Origin: Turbatrix aceti
Lineage: Eukaryota > Nematoda > Chromadorea > Rhabditida > Panagrolaimidae
Assembly (NCBI GenBank): GCA_963969345.1
Contig: OZ017766.1
Location: 4,154,001 to 4,218,000, forward strand
Length of the DNA stretch: 64,000 bases
Direction: 5' to 3'
Of the stretch, positions 43,977-55,978 are shown one piece after another (position 1 is the first letter of the stretch; every line of letters starts with the position of its first letter). The notes beneath the pieces were generated by a model. It was given only the letters and a program-made list of their open reading frames with translations, was not told the origin of the DNA and did no database searches. Both the position numbers and the translations under genes were made by a program.

Positions 43977-43980
43977 GCAG

Positions 43981-44711
43981 ATGATTTTTCGATCGATGGG
44001 AAGGAGGGCCTGTTATTTGCCGAGGGCTGGCGCGGGAGTGTTTGCCGAAGCAGTGACCGTCTCGTCGGGTGACAGTCCTCGTTTAGGGGTCAGCGCGTGT
44101 CATCCCGCGCACCCACTCTCCCGCGGCCTAATCGCCTTAAACGACTCCTGCGCTGAACCACCAAACCGAAAGTAGCAACCTGACTTTGGGTTCAGCGTGG
44201 CTTGACGGCGAAACTTGCTCGATCGTCCGTCTTCGGGGCTGGAAGATGGAAGATCTTCGATGACTCGGGTCACGTTTGACAAGGGATTTCGCGTGTTCTT
44301 GCTCCTGATCAGGATTCCTGGGTTGCGTAAAACCACGCAAATCGGATGACGCGGGGGTGGGGTGGTTTGGGCGTGAACAGGTTTGGTCTCGGGTTAATTG
44401 GCGGCTAACTTTGGGCTCTGCAGAGTACACAGTCGGCTGCTGCTGCTCCTTCACGCGAACGAACTTCGAACGCCTCTGCTTTAAACCGGGTCGTGCTGGC
44501 ATTGCTGCTTTTGACCCTCTCAATTGAGCTTTATTGAGCTCGATTTAACGAAAAACAAAACAAACGCGGACTTTTTTTGACGAAAAATAAACGAGGATCG
44601 GATTTTTTTCTTTGACGTGTGGATTGTGGATTGCGTGGCCGCCCTCCCCCCAATATCCGGGCTGGCTGACTTTCGAGGTGCTCATTGCTCGCTTACGCCC
44701 GTCCTGCAGAG
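43981..44711. other. Intergenic with a small hairpin
   Basis: No gene is supported. At about 44149-44196 the word GCGCTGAACC is followed some 30 bases later by GGTTCAGCG, a potential 9-10 bp stem. A G-rich tract (GCGGGGGTGGGGTGGTTTGGG, about 44351-44371) follows. The last 60 bases before the next gene are GC-rich and probably its 5' UTR. Confidence 0.45.
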
Positions 44712-47700
44712 ATGCTCCTCGCCCGAAGCCCCCGCCGGCTTCTTCTCGGGCTTCTGTGCCTCCTCCTGGTCTCCGGCGCACCCGCTCTCGTCAACTACAA
44801 CCGAGAAGGCGACGCCTGCGACCGCAACGACAACAACTGGTACGCAGTGCACGGCTCCAAGCACCACTTCACCTTCTGCCACCCCAAGCACGGCATCTAC
44901 GTCCGCGACCACTGCGGCTCTGTCAACGGCCAGCAGAAGTTCTTCGACGCCAAGCTGCAGCAGTGCGTGCTGCCGGTCGACCCGGTAACGCTCTACACGC
45001 CCCTCAGCATTCTTGCAAAGTGCACGGAATCGTCGCAGTGCGCCGACGACCGCTGGTTTTGCACGCGGAAGGGGCGCTGTGCCTGCAAGCGGGACTTTGT
45101 CCAGATCGGCACTCAGTGCTGGAAAAGTCTGTTTGTCGCTGCTCATTCCAGCTTCCTCAAACCACTTTTTCAGAGATCGCGATCAACGGCGCCGAGGACT
45201 GCGTGTTCGACAAACAGTGCTCATCGGTCTGGTCCACGGCACGTTGCGTGCAGCGACGCTGCGTGTGCCCTTCGCCGTTGGTGTCCGTCAAAACGCTGAC
45301 CGGTGTCGCCTGCACTCTGCCGGACACCTGCCCGATGGGCGTGCTGCCATCCATGCTGCACCGCTCGGTCAACTGCCACGCACGAGGCGGCTGCAGCTCC
45401 AGCGGCGACGCAGCGCAGGGCGTTTTCTTCGACTGCATCGTCTTCGCCGGCGCCCGGCCCCCTTCGACGACGTCTTCGCTGTGCTGCCCCAACAAAGCGC
45501 ACACCTGCATGCAGCCCAAAATGCCCGGCAACGGAGTTGGTCACTACATGCGTTACTACTACGACGCGCCTTCCGACACCTGCCGGGGCTTTGTCTTCCG
45601 CGGCGGCAGCATGGTCAATTCGAACGTCTTCCAGGCCAAGTCGGACTGCGAGCTTTATTGTCGGTCTGACTGTCCCCGGGGCGTGCCCCAGCGAGATCCC
45701 GACTCCCACAGACCCCTTTTCTGCGATCGGGACACAGACTGCGGGGAACGCTTTGTCTGCCATCGCCGAGACCCCGGGGACCGCGGCGTCTGTTGTACAG
45801 CGCCGGCCGTCGTATGTTCGACGTCGGGGGGAGTCGAAGGGACTATCAACAGGCGAGAAGAGTACGACGTGGGTGTTGCGCCTAAGCACGCGACCTCGGT
45901 CTTCTTTCCAGTCATCCGGTACTACTTTTCGACGAGCGAAGGCCGCTGCAAGGCCTTCATGTTCCAGGGCGAAGGCGGGAATTTCAACCAATTCGAGACT
46001 CTCGAGCACTGCCAGCAGTTCTGCTCGCCCCTCGTCTGCGAGGGCGAGCATGCGCTCGTCGTGGACAGCAGAACTGTCGCCTGTTCCGACGACGAACCCT
46101 GTGTTCAGGGCTATCGCTGCGTCTCCGGACTCTGCTGTCCGCGAGCTGATGAACTCTGTCTACCCGGATTCGAGGTACGCACGGAAGCCAACGGCAGACC
46201 GCTCAATTGTATGCACAATGCCGACTGCCCACCGGCCCACACCTGTCAGACGACCAACAGCGTCACGAAGACTTCGACGAGGGGCTTCTGCTGCCGCGCA
46301 ACTCACCGCTTTGGTCGCTATCCGAAAACCAAGAAGCCTCCTACCCAGCTGCCTCTCGTCACGCCGCCCAGCATCACCATGACCGTAACCGCCGCTTCCG
46401 GACCGCAACTGACGTGCCCATTTGGGCGGAAACCCTTGCTGGATGCCGCCGGGCGCTCCATTGAGTGCCATCTCACGGACGACATCGACGCCGCCATGGC
46501 CGGGTGCGGCGGCAGCGCGGGACACACATGTGCTTTCGCTTCTGTGAACGCGACTCGAGGAATCTGCTGCGATAGGCTACAGATCGACGACAACCGATGT
46601 ACGACCGGCACCAAGCCTGTTGTGGACGGCGATTCGCACTTTGTTTACCCCTGCACGCCTTTTAAAAATGACTCCTGTCCCGGTGACGACGATATGATTT
46701 GTGTGTTTGACGAGCTCTACGGCGACTATCATTGTTGCGCATCTCCGACAACCCCACCGCCGGCATTGACGACGACCACAACTGGTGCGACGACTTCGGC
46801 ACCGACAACGCCTAAGACGACAACAACGACAATGACGACGACGACAACGCAGCCTACTTCGACGACGACGACAGGAACCACGACTACACCGACGACTACA
46901 ACAACGACGAGACCACCCACGACGACGACGACCCCAACGACGGCAATATCCACAGCGTCCACCACAACAGCGCCGCCTGAGACGAAATCAGGGTGCCCGC
47001 TGCAGCAGGTCGCCTTCTACGACCCCCTGGGCGACGGGCCTCTCGAATGCGACACTCACGTCGAAGGCACCTGTCCACCAGGCTTTTCCTGCCATCATTC
47101 GCATCTTGAGGAGAAACACATCTGCTGCGGCGTCTCTGCACGGTGTCCTGCAAACTCGGCGGCATTCATCAACACCCTGACGCATCAGCCGGTCACATGC
47201 GGACCAACTTCTGGATGCCCCGACGGATTCTTCTGCTTCTCGACGAGTCTCGACTCGGAAGGCCGGGGCACGTGCTGCAGCGAAGACCCTCTCGCGAGTC
47301 TCTGCGACCAGGGCAAGGCGCTCCGGAGTGCCGAGGGCCGCTCTCGGCGCTGTCACAGTACAACGTCGCCCTGTCCGCGTGGTTACTCTTGTCTGACGCG
47401 CTTCAACGTTTCCATCTGCTGCCCTCTGCCGGACAACGTCTGCGGCCAGGCACTCGACACAGGGCTGGCGTGCGAGTTGCAGCCTCCACAGATCGGGTTT
47501 TACTTCAACGTTCAGTCCAAGACCTGCCAGGAGTTTGAGTACTCCAGCTGCGGCGGCAACGACAACCGCTTCGACGACCTGGAGACCTGCCAGACGTACT
47601 GCCGGTTGTCAGTGGTCTGCCCTGTCGGCAACCCGCTCATTCAACTCAACGGAGAAGTCGCCTCTTGCAGCGACAGTTCGTCCTGTCTCGCCGGGTATTT

Positions 47701-49654
47701 TTGTGTTTTCACGACCGACGGAAATTACTGTTGTCCGAAGCCGGAGATGACGTGCACGTTGCCGAACGACCCAGGCGTCGCCTGCACGCCTTCATCGACG
47801 GCGACGACCCTGATGTGGGCTTTCAACTCCGCGGAGACCGCTTGTATCCCCTTTGAGTACCGCGGCTGCGGGGGCAATTTCAACCGCTTCGTGACCCAGC
47901 AACACTGCAGCGTGTCGTGCATGCACGCGCTCTGCCCCCACGGCCAGCCGCGCATGGTCGACGGCAAACTCGCGCACTGCTCAGCCTCAACGCCGTGCGA
48001 TTCACAGCACGTCTGCGTCGAGACCCGCTTCGGCCAGCTGGGAACCACCGTCTGCTGTCCCCGACCCGAGTTTGCGTGTCTTCAGCCGGAAGAACGCTCC
48101 GCGCAGTGCTCTCTTCCTCAGTGGAGATGGCGCTTCGACCGCGACACCGGCCATTGCGTCAGATTCGCTTCCGCCGGCTGCAGAGGCGGCAGCGGCAGTT
48201 TTGCGACGTCCGATGAGTGCGAGGATTTCTGCGTGCGCCCGATGCTCCGCAACGTCTGCCCCGAAGGCAGCGAAGCTTTCGTCGATCAAAACTCTGGACT
48301 CGCACTAACCTGTTCTGCAGTAGAGTCCACGTGTCCTGCAGGTTACAGGTGCACGACACACGCCTCATCTGTCCTGCGGTACTGCTGCTCTGAACCCCGG
48401 TGTCCAAGTGGCCAGATGCCATTGGTCGGGGGCAACGGGTCGGCGCTTAGCTGCACGCTGGGCCACAAGGACGATGTCGACGGGTGTCCTCAGGGTTTCG
48501 TCTGTCAGCCTGTCGCCAAGTTCAAAACTCTCTGCTGTCCACTTGCAAGTAAGTTTTCTATTTTGTTGGCCTTTTTTATTTGTTGGTTTTTCAGAGGCAG
48601 AAGAAGCTTGTCCGTACCCCTCGCGCCCCTTCACGCTCACCGTCAACCGTCGTCCGATGACCTGCGCCCACGACCGGGCTCTTGACTGCCCGTTCGGTTA
48701 CTCCTGCCACTACAACGAAGCCTTCCAAGGCCACTACTGTTGCAGCGAGCTGGGCATTGTTGGACGGCACATCCGGCCCGCTCAGGTCATCGAAAACGTC
48801 TACGCGCGGGACCTCTGCGACGATGGCGAGGAACCGCTCATGGACGAAGGCGGTCGCGTGCGTACCTGCAATCCACACCTGCGACAGCCGTGCCCCAGCT
48901 CGCACGACTGCCAGTTCAACGGCGTCATCGGGCGCTACCACTGCTGCCCGGGGCATCCAAATGAGCCGTCGCCGACGACGCAGAAGCCGCGCATCGACGT
49001 CAACGTCTTCATGCCCTTCTTTGACTCGAAGCAGGCGTGTCCGGGGGGTCTCGCGCTCCGGCTCCATCCCAAGACAGGCCAGCCCATTGTCTGCCAACCC
49101 GAAGTGCCGGACTACTGTCCACTCTTCTCGCGGTGTGAGTACTCCGCGCTCTACTGGCAGTACGTGTGCTGCACGTCGGCGACCACCGAGCCTTTCGCTC
49201 ACCCCGCGGCCTCACCGCCCGCCTCGGAAGGCAACAGCGACCTCCTCCTCAGCCACGCCGGCTACTTTCCCGGCCAGGCGGGCTGTCTCGCAGATGAGCA
49301 GTGCCATGCAGGCTATCCCGGCGCTTTTTGCCGAGACTGGATCTGCCGTTGCCCGGGCGATCTCGTTGTTCTCGAAAAACGATGCGGTCAGTTGTTTTTT
49401 CAGTTGATACAGAAAATGGACGCGCGGAGTGTGCGAGAGCTGTCACGTGTCAAAACTTTGACGTTGTTTTTACGTGATCGCCAGCCAGCACATCACGTCA
49501 AATATGATTTTTTGAATTTTGACAAAAGTGCAGCTGCGCAAAAAAATCGGGACCAGGATAAAAATTTAATAATTACATTTCAGTCTCTGAGTGCCCTCCT
49601 GAAACAGAGGTGAAAGAAGGCATCTGCATCAGACACTTCGCGGCGGCCTCATGA
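44712..49654 (+). CDS. Large secreted protein with five Kunitz domains and many Cys-rich modules
   Basis: Four exons: 44712-45126, 45174-48548, 48595-49386 and 49584-49654, 1550 aa. The ATG at 44712 was chosen because it begins a signal peptide (RRLLLGLLCLLLVSGAPA); an upstream in-frame extension in another frame lacks this. Kunitz/BPTI domains lie at about residues 250-301, 352-423, 894-948, 998-1054 and 1106-1157. The third and fourth are complete (EYSSCGGNDNRF, EYRGCGGNFNRF); the first two lack the middle CGG cysteine. Between them are repeated six- to eight-Cys modules ending in YCCP or ICC, of lustrin/EB type. A Thr-rich mucin-like spacer of about 80 residues lies at about 662-744. Nematode proteins of this plan are cuticle or extracellular protease inhibitors; that role here is inference. 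The last exon follows a 197-base intron and adds only 23 residues. Confidence 0.93.
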
Positions 49655-49775
49655 CACCCCCGCATTCCACGGCACAGCGGCGTCCGCCAATCTTCATCTC
49701 GACGACCTCATCCACAGTTTACTCTAAATTTGTAAAAACGAACAATGAACAAAGAAAGATACATGGCTGATGCTT

Positions 49776-49976
49776 TTAGTTTCCGGGGCACGGGATAGGC
49801 AGGTCGCCGACCACCGCGGTCTTGCAGTACCGCCGGACGTAGAAATAGGTGACTCCGCTCATAAGAAGCAGGACCAGGAGCAAGACGAGGGCGGTCACGT
49901 GCTCATGGTGCATGTCGAGGAAAGAGCCGTCGTGCGCGTGACAATGACGGCCTTCGGCGCAGTGATTGTCGGGCAT
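49776..49976 (-). CDS. Possible small single-pass membrane protein
   Basis: A 66-codon minus-strand frame: a His- and Cys-rich N-terminus (MPDNHCAEGRHCHAHDGSF), one strongly hydrophobic helix (TALVLLLVLLLMSGVTYFYV) and a short Arg/Cys/Pro tail. The base composition is GC-rich, like exons in this window, and a TATATAGG-type sequence lies about 120 bases upstream (RC of CCTATATAGG, near 50095-50104). I know no family for it. It converges on the Kunitz gene with about 120 bases between the stops. A chance frame is possible; the helix and promoter-like sequence favour a real gene. Confidence 0.45.
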   Translation of the reverse strand: MPDNHCAEGRHCHAHDGSFLDMHHEHVTALVLLLVLLLMSGVTYFYVRRYCKTAVVGDLPIPCPGN

Positions 49977-51736
49977 GAAGAGATGAAGTGGAGGAGTCCT
50001 ATCGACCGAACAAACCGATCTGGACGGGTTGGTGTGCTGTTTGGCCTACTCGCAATTTGCAGTGCCGGTCAAGGTCACCCCTCCATGCTAGTGTCCTATA
50101 TAGGTAACTAACTGTCCAAATCGGGTCAATGGACTTTTTTAGCAGCAGGTGCGCTTACCTGAAACTAAATTAGTCACCTTGTTATTGGAAAATAATTCAA
50201 ATTGACGGAAACTGACATTTTGGTTAACGATGAAACTTTTAACAAAAGAAAAATTCAGGTCTGATGAAAAACAGGGTTTTAAACATAACAAACAAAGAAA
50301 CTCAATATCAAAATCGACAATGAACTTCAAAGACAGCTCCTAGTGTCTTTAAAAAAGATACAGTACTCAAAAACCACAGATCATTTACGTTTTTTTTCTG
50401 AACCTTCTTTGATGACCATTACGTTATCAGGGGTTTTTGTTGCTCTTGAGCGAAGGTCGCGCAACCCACACGGGCCCGTGAGTCGCGTCATCACCCCACA
50501 ACCTGATTTTTTGCTAGCCTTGGGGCACGGACAACGCAATAATTGAGCAATCGCTTCTGTTCGGCGACGAAGCCGGCCGCAATCGATTGTGGATCGCCCG
50601 AGGCCTCCAAGGCCGTCGCAGAACTACTGCCTGCCCGGTGGTGCAAGAGTAGCCATCCCCAGAGCCAAAGCAAGAGCCGTACCCCACTCCATGCAGTTGT
50701 TGGATGAGGGGTTTGTGGCGACACGAGCAAATAATCGAACCGAGCTGGTCGACGGTGCTCGGCCAGCTCGAACGGCAGACGCGCTTGCCAGAGGGGCAGG
50801 ACACGCACCGTGAAGCGTGAGGTGTATCCTCCTCTTCATGGTCCCTCGTGAGATGCTTGATGGTCAGTGCAGTGCGTGCGTGACTGGTTTGCGATGTGCA
50901 TTGTGACAACAATTGCGCATACATATCAGGGGTTTCCGCCGGATACACAGAAAAGGCCGGCTGACATGCCTCGCTGCGGTTTTTATGGCGCCGATCGTTC
51001 GCCTCCGTGTTCTCTCCGAAAATCATAGACTGTCTCGCTATCTGTCTTGATTCTTGATCCCGCCAACATGTTGCGTATACTCTTCACGTCGCCGGTGGCG
51101 GCGGCGTCGGGGGGTTGTTAATTATTTCCTTTAAACAAACCACACACTCCCGCTGCGGGCAGTTGCCTACATTTTACAGAACAAAGAAATTTGTGGGAAT
51201 CTTGTGCGGTTTCTGATAGTCTGAAGCACCTGCAACAACTCAACTCTTCCCCGAATCAGGCGGGTAGGCGGGTTGTTTTTTCGTGTTTCCGACTCACTGA
51301 CTCACTGTTTTTTCGCTTTTGGCACAAAAGGCACGGGGAAGTGAGCCGTAACCCCAATACTTCTCGACAGCCTATTTGTGAATGAATACGGCATTTATTT
51401 ACACGTGAGATCACGGGGCCCGTTTCTCTGCAAAAAGACAAAAGGCCACTCTGCTCACTGCAGACGTACTTCATCTTTGTCGCCCGCCAAACGTGTTTCG
51501 CCCGATAGCCGGGGGTTGTACCCATCCGCATGGCCCCCTGTCATACTGTTTTGTTCTCTCCTCTCTATCATAGCCCGTTTTTTTTGTCGATTACGCGGAA
51601 ATCTGGATACGTGGCTCTCAATCGATCCTCTTTCAGCCCTGACCATGTACAGCTACTAGCAAAGGTGTCCGGAATCGCGACTTCATTCTGAAAACATTTT
51701 ATAAGTTTTCTGAATCCAGAAATTCATTCAAAAACC
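49977..51736. other. Intergenic; GC-rich island at 50.5-50.85 kb
   Basis: Most of this stretch is AT-rich and silent. A GC-rich block at about 50470-50840 stands out and is open in several frames. On the minus strand one frame encodes a Cys-rich run (RCVSCPSGKRVC and a later CSCRHKPL), which could be an exon, but no start, stop and splice set makes a protein. Just before the next gene a splice acceptor (GAATCCAG, ending 51719) lies 17 bases upstream of its ATG. Confidence 0.45.
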
Positions 51737-54700
51737 ATGACATCCGCGAAGTGCGTCGACGAGGCTGGAAACACGCCGTTTGTGCGGCTACTGGCAAAAA
51801 TCTTCCGAAGCCTAGGCTTGCTGGTGGCCAAGGCGCCGTGGGTTTTCATCGTGATCAGCACGGCGCTCACCCTCATCGGAACTGCCAGGATCCCGTTTAC
51901 ACCGCTCACAAACGATGTCAGCGACTACACGCCTTTCGGGGCGCGCGCCAGGATTGAACTTCAGGTAACCGGCTATGTCCAGGGATCCAGGGGTTTTTTT
52001 TGAATTCTCAAAAAGAGTCGATCGCATTGCATTGTTGCACGCTAAATCCAGTCCACGTGCATAGAGATCCATCTCATTATGCGAACAGCAAATCCCCCTC
52101 AGATCGCAGCCATTGATGCCGCGAGCGAGCACGCACACTTTCCACTTTCGCATAATTCACGTATCCTCAAGGTTATTTTTGCATCTATTTTTTTTACAAA
52201 AACAATATTAGTTAGGGAACAAAGTTTGTAAACAGAATACCAACAATTCTGACCACGCTGGTCGATCAGATGTTGTAGTATCGTGTCTCGAAGACCCGTA
52301 GCCTTCTCTACCTAGGTTGAAGATGGCTACGCACGCTATAACAACAAACACATTCAATACTGCTCAGTTGATCTTTGTCACCCACATGGTCGTTCGTTCA
52401 GTAGGGCATAGTTGCATCCAAAAACAGCATCATCTGTAGTTTAGTACCGTACATGACATTCCAGTTATTCTTGCTCCGGGGATCATTTACAAAGCAAAAA
52501 TGATTTCAGCAATACAAAAGCTTCTTTTCCAACCATGGCACCCCTTCTGTGGTCGCCGTACTCATGACGTCGAAGCGGGGCAACATGTACCGTCTGCAGG
52601 AGCTCAAAGACGCGGTTAGGGTGCTGGATTTGGTCAGCGACAACTTTACGGTGTACAATTCTCATCTCAAAAAACATCAGTCGTTTTCTCAGTTTTGCAA
52701 TAACTTTTGCCAAATCAACGAGCCTGTTCGGCAGTTTTACGTGGGTTATAAGCTTCAGAAACAAAAAAGAACTCTGTCTGATTGCAGAATGCGTTCACCG
52801 TGAATCACGGAAACGGCAGCGAGTCGGCCGGGGCCACGCACATCGATCTGGGGTACCCCGTAACAACCGTGCTCGGACGACAGCTCAGAATGGATCCCAA
52901 CTTCTTCGGAGTGAAAGTTGCCATTCCGAGCACCTATGCTCGAGGCAGTTTGCTAAATTTCACAGAACACCAGCACATTGGAAGCACGATTGCCGTCGAC
53001 GTCAACCAGCTCCGCGTCCTGACAGGACACAGCATTTTCGATGCCGATGTTGTAAGAAATTTCCGGGGTGACACATGCAAATCCTGATGCAAAACAAAAT
53101 TTCAGCCGCAACTACCAAACAACATCCATGAAATCAAGGTTGTCGGTCTGCAGTTCCGCGTCGAAAGACCAGACGCCATCAGCCAGACCGATTTCAAGCA
53201 ATGGGAACGCGACATCGTGGATTACATCAAAACGTAAGTATTTTATTTGATGCGCAACAAAGTGTAGTATAATTTTGCGGAGTAAAATGAACACAGCTTT
53301 TAGTAATCGGTAGGCCATAGAAACGCTACCAATCGTAGAGAACTGTGTAAAGGCATTCTACGCACACATAAACGCCGTGTAAGCAGTTTCGTCATACACG
53401 GAGCTGGGATGCGATAATTTATAAATTCATGCTAATCAAGAAGAAGAAGAAGAACTCTTTGTTTTTTTTCTTTTTTTTATCGGACAGGAATGGTTTTTTT
53501 AGAGGTGCAGTGATCGTATAAATAACCACCATTATACTAGAGCGTAGCCCCTGCGTAGTAACAGCGCGCTGACAGGCAACGAGAGAAATATATGCACTTG
53601 CACATTTTTTGCACAGCAAAAAGACCCAGGTGACTTTTCAGGCAATTCAAAAGCGATTACATCAATGTGTTGGTCCTGACGGAGACTCACCTGACGGAGG
53701 AGATAGTCAGGGCCGGGCTCACACTTATCCCCTTCTTGGCCATCGGATTCGCCATCATGGTGTTGTTCTCGTCCGTGACAATCAGCCTCGCCGCGGTCTA
53801 CATGAACCAGATGCACGTCTCCAAGCTGGTACTGGCTTTTATGGCTTGCGTGTGTCCTTTTATGGCGTGCGGCACGGCACTCGGCCTGCTCTTCTACTCG
53901 GGCATTCGTTTTGGCACGATTCTCTGCGTCACGCCTTTCCTCGTCCTGGCAATCGGCGTCGACGACGCCTACCTCATGCTCAACTCGTGGCAGCGCATTC
54001 GAAAGCAGTAGGCACTTTTTCTGAAGGGTTATGAAATGTTTTGTCCTTGCAGAAACTCCTCATCGACATGGAAGTCTGCGCAGAAGACAGACGAGGTGGT
54101 CAGCGAGCTCGTCGTCGAGGTCTTCGTCGATACGGCTCCGTCCATCACGATCACGACGCTCACCAACGTCCTGGCCTTCGCGGTCGGCGCAATGACGCCT
54201 ACGCCGGAAATTCAGCTGTTCAGCATAGGTAACGCGCTGGCCATCTGCGTGGACTACGTCTACCAGTGGACCGTGTTCGGAGCGTTCATGGCCGTCGCCG
54301 GTCGCTACGAAATCGAAGCCTCGAATGAGCCATCCCGGTTTCCCTCTTTCCTAGACCGCATCCGTGCCCGTGCCGACAAGGTTTTCTCGCTCTGCATCGA
54401 CGGCTACTGCCGCCTGCTCACCAGCGTGTCATTCAACTCGCTTGTCATGGCCTTGGTCGGCGCTTATCTTTACATCTCCGTCTACGGCATTTCAACGACG
54501 CGCGCCGAATTAAACCCAACTCGACTCTTCACCCCTGACAGCGACGTGATCCGTATTCTGAATCTCAGGAACGACTACATCATGCCGTACTACGCCGTTT
54601 GTCTGGTATTTGTCAACCGGCCGGGAAACGTGTCAGATGCCTCGCAGGTCGCCCGCTGGAATTCGCTCGTGGCTGATTTTGAAGGGCTGCCGTCATCTCT

Positions 54701-55702
54701 GGGTCGCTTTGCTACAAAGTACTGGGTCAGGGACTACGATCTGTTCACGCAAAATGCCGACGACGATGATCTCCGTGCCTTGCAGAGCTTTGAAGAGGAC
54801 TATGCAGACAGCGCTGAACAGCCCAAATCAAAGTCAAAAAACGAGCTTAGAAAGTTTTTGTCGTGGCCTGAGTTTTCTTATTGGAATGGCTTCATGGAGA
54901 TTTCTGATGACCAAAAGTAGGTATTTACTGTTTTTCAGATCAATCATTGTTCCAAGAATCCTCTGACTTTGAAAATTCCAGCGAAAACACGGATGTCGAT
55001 AAATTCTTCTTCGCCACCGCATCCTACGGCACAGAGCTCAAGGATTGGTCGGCACGTGCCCGCCTGCTCGACGAGTGGCGGCACGTCGCGGACTCCTACC
55101 CGGACCTCGAAGTGAGCATCTACGAAGACGAGGCCAAGTTCCTCGACCTGATCCCGACCATGGTGCCACAGACGGTGCAGTCCTCGCTGTGGACCTTCGT
55201 CTGCATGGTGCTCGTCTGTCTCCTCGTCATGACGCATCCGGAGACCGTAACAGTGGCGAGCTTTGCAATTCTCTCGACGTGTCTCGGCGTGTTCGGCGTC
55301 CTTTCGCTCCTCGGCATCGAGTTGGATCCCATCGTCATGTCGTGCGGCATCATGTCCATCGGCTTCTCCGTCGATATCCCTGCTCACATCGCCTATCACT
55401 TTTATCGCTCCGGCCTGGGAAAGAGCGGCGAGGTCGCGTCGACTTCCGAGCGTCTCCGGCACACGCTCATCTCCGTCGGATTCCCAGTCGTGGAAGCCGG
55501 TGCGTCGACGATTGCGTGCGTCATGAGCATGGCTTTTGTCAACCTGCATATGGCGCACGTCTTCACGCTCACCATGCTACTGGTGGTTGTGCTGGGCTTC
55601 ATGCACGGACTCGTCGTCATTCCGGTCGTCTTCAACCTGTTGTCGTACCTGCCCGGACGAGGGCCCAAAGTGGCCCCTGCCGTCGTCCTTGGCAGGGTCT
55701 GA
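51737..55702 (+). CDS. ptr: Patched-related (PTR/PTCHD-type) membrane protein
   Basis: Seven exons: 51737-51964, 52510-52740, 52788-53051, 53106-53233, 53642-54007, 54053-54916 and 54982-55702, 933 aa. The protein has the patched/RND plan. One helix near residue 40 (APWVFIVISTALTLIG) precedes a large luminal loop with the PTR signature NNFCQINEPVRQFY. A sterol-sensing-type block follows (about residues 310-470), including FGTILCVTPFLVLAIGVDDA with the GVDD motif, and TAPSITITTLTNVLAFAVGA. After a second luminal loop comes a last helix set with SCGIMSIGFSVDIPAHIAYH and VVEAGASTIACVMSMAF. Nematode PTR proteins act in moulting, trafficking and osmotic balance. The first (545 bases) and fourth (408 bases) introns are far longer than others here. 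Confidence 0.95.
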
Positions 55703-55899
55703 GCCCCCGATTCTCTCCAAACGCGTCCTACTTTCTACGGGTCCCGGCTTGTTAGATGCCCTTTTTTATCAGTCAATTTGACGTAACGCGGTGATTGCAT
55801 AAATTTGTCGTTACAACCCACGAGGAGAACATCACAAAAACTTTACGCCCCCAAAGGTAAACACATTAATGCTCAACATTTATTGCACATGAGTCCTTC

Positions 55900-55921
55900 C
55901 TTATCACTGTGCCATATAAAA
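55900..55921 (+). promoter_or_regulatory. Chitinase 1 core promoter: GATA site and TATA box
   Basis: CTTATCAC at 55900-55907 is the complement of TGATAAG, the consensus bound by intestinal GATA factors in nematodes. ATATAAAAG follows within 10 bases and lies about 60 bases before the chitinase ATG. Together they suggest a strong, possibly gut-specific promoter; tissue is inference. Confidence 0.55.
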
Positions 55922-55978
55922 GCGATTTTGGCTCTCGAACCCCGTCTATTTTGACACTACATACGTACTCGTGTTAAA

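Noticed and set aside
44612..44711. Extended start for the Kunitz protein
   Set aside because: The upstream frame is different from that of the leader-bearing exon, which has the better start at 44712.
52300..52360. Hairpin GTAGCC...GGCTAC in the first PTR intron as a tRNA or small RNA
   Set aside because: The stem is only six pairs, and no B-box-like TTCGA context was seen.
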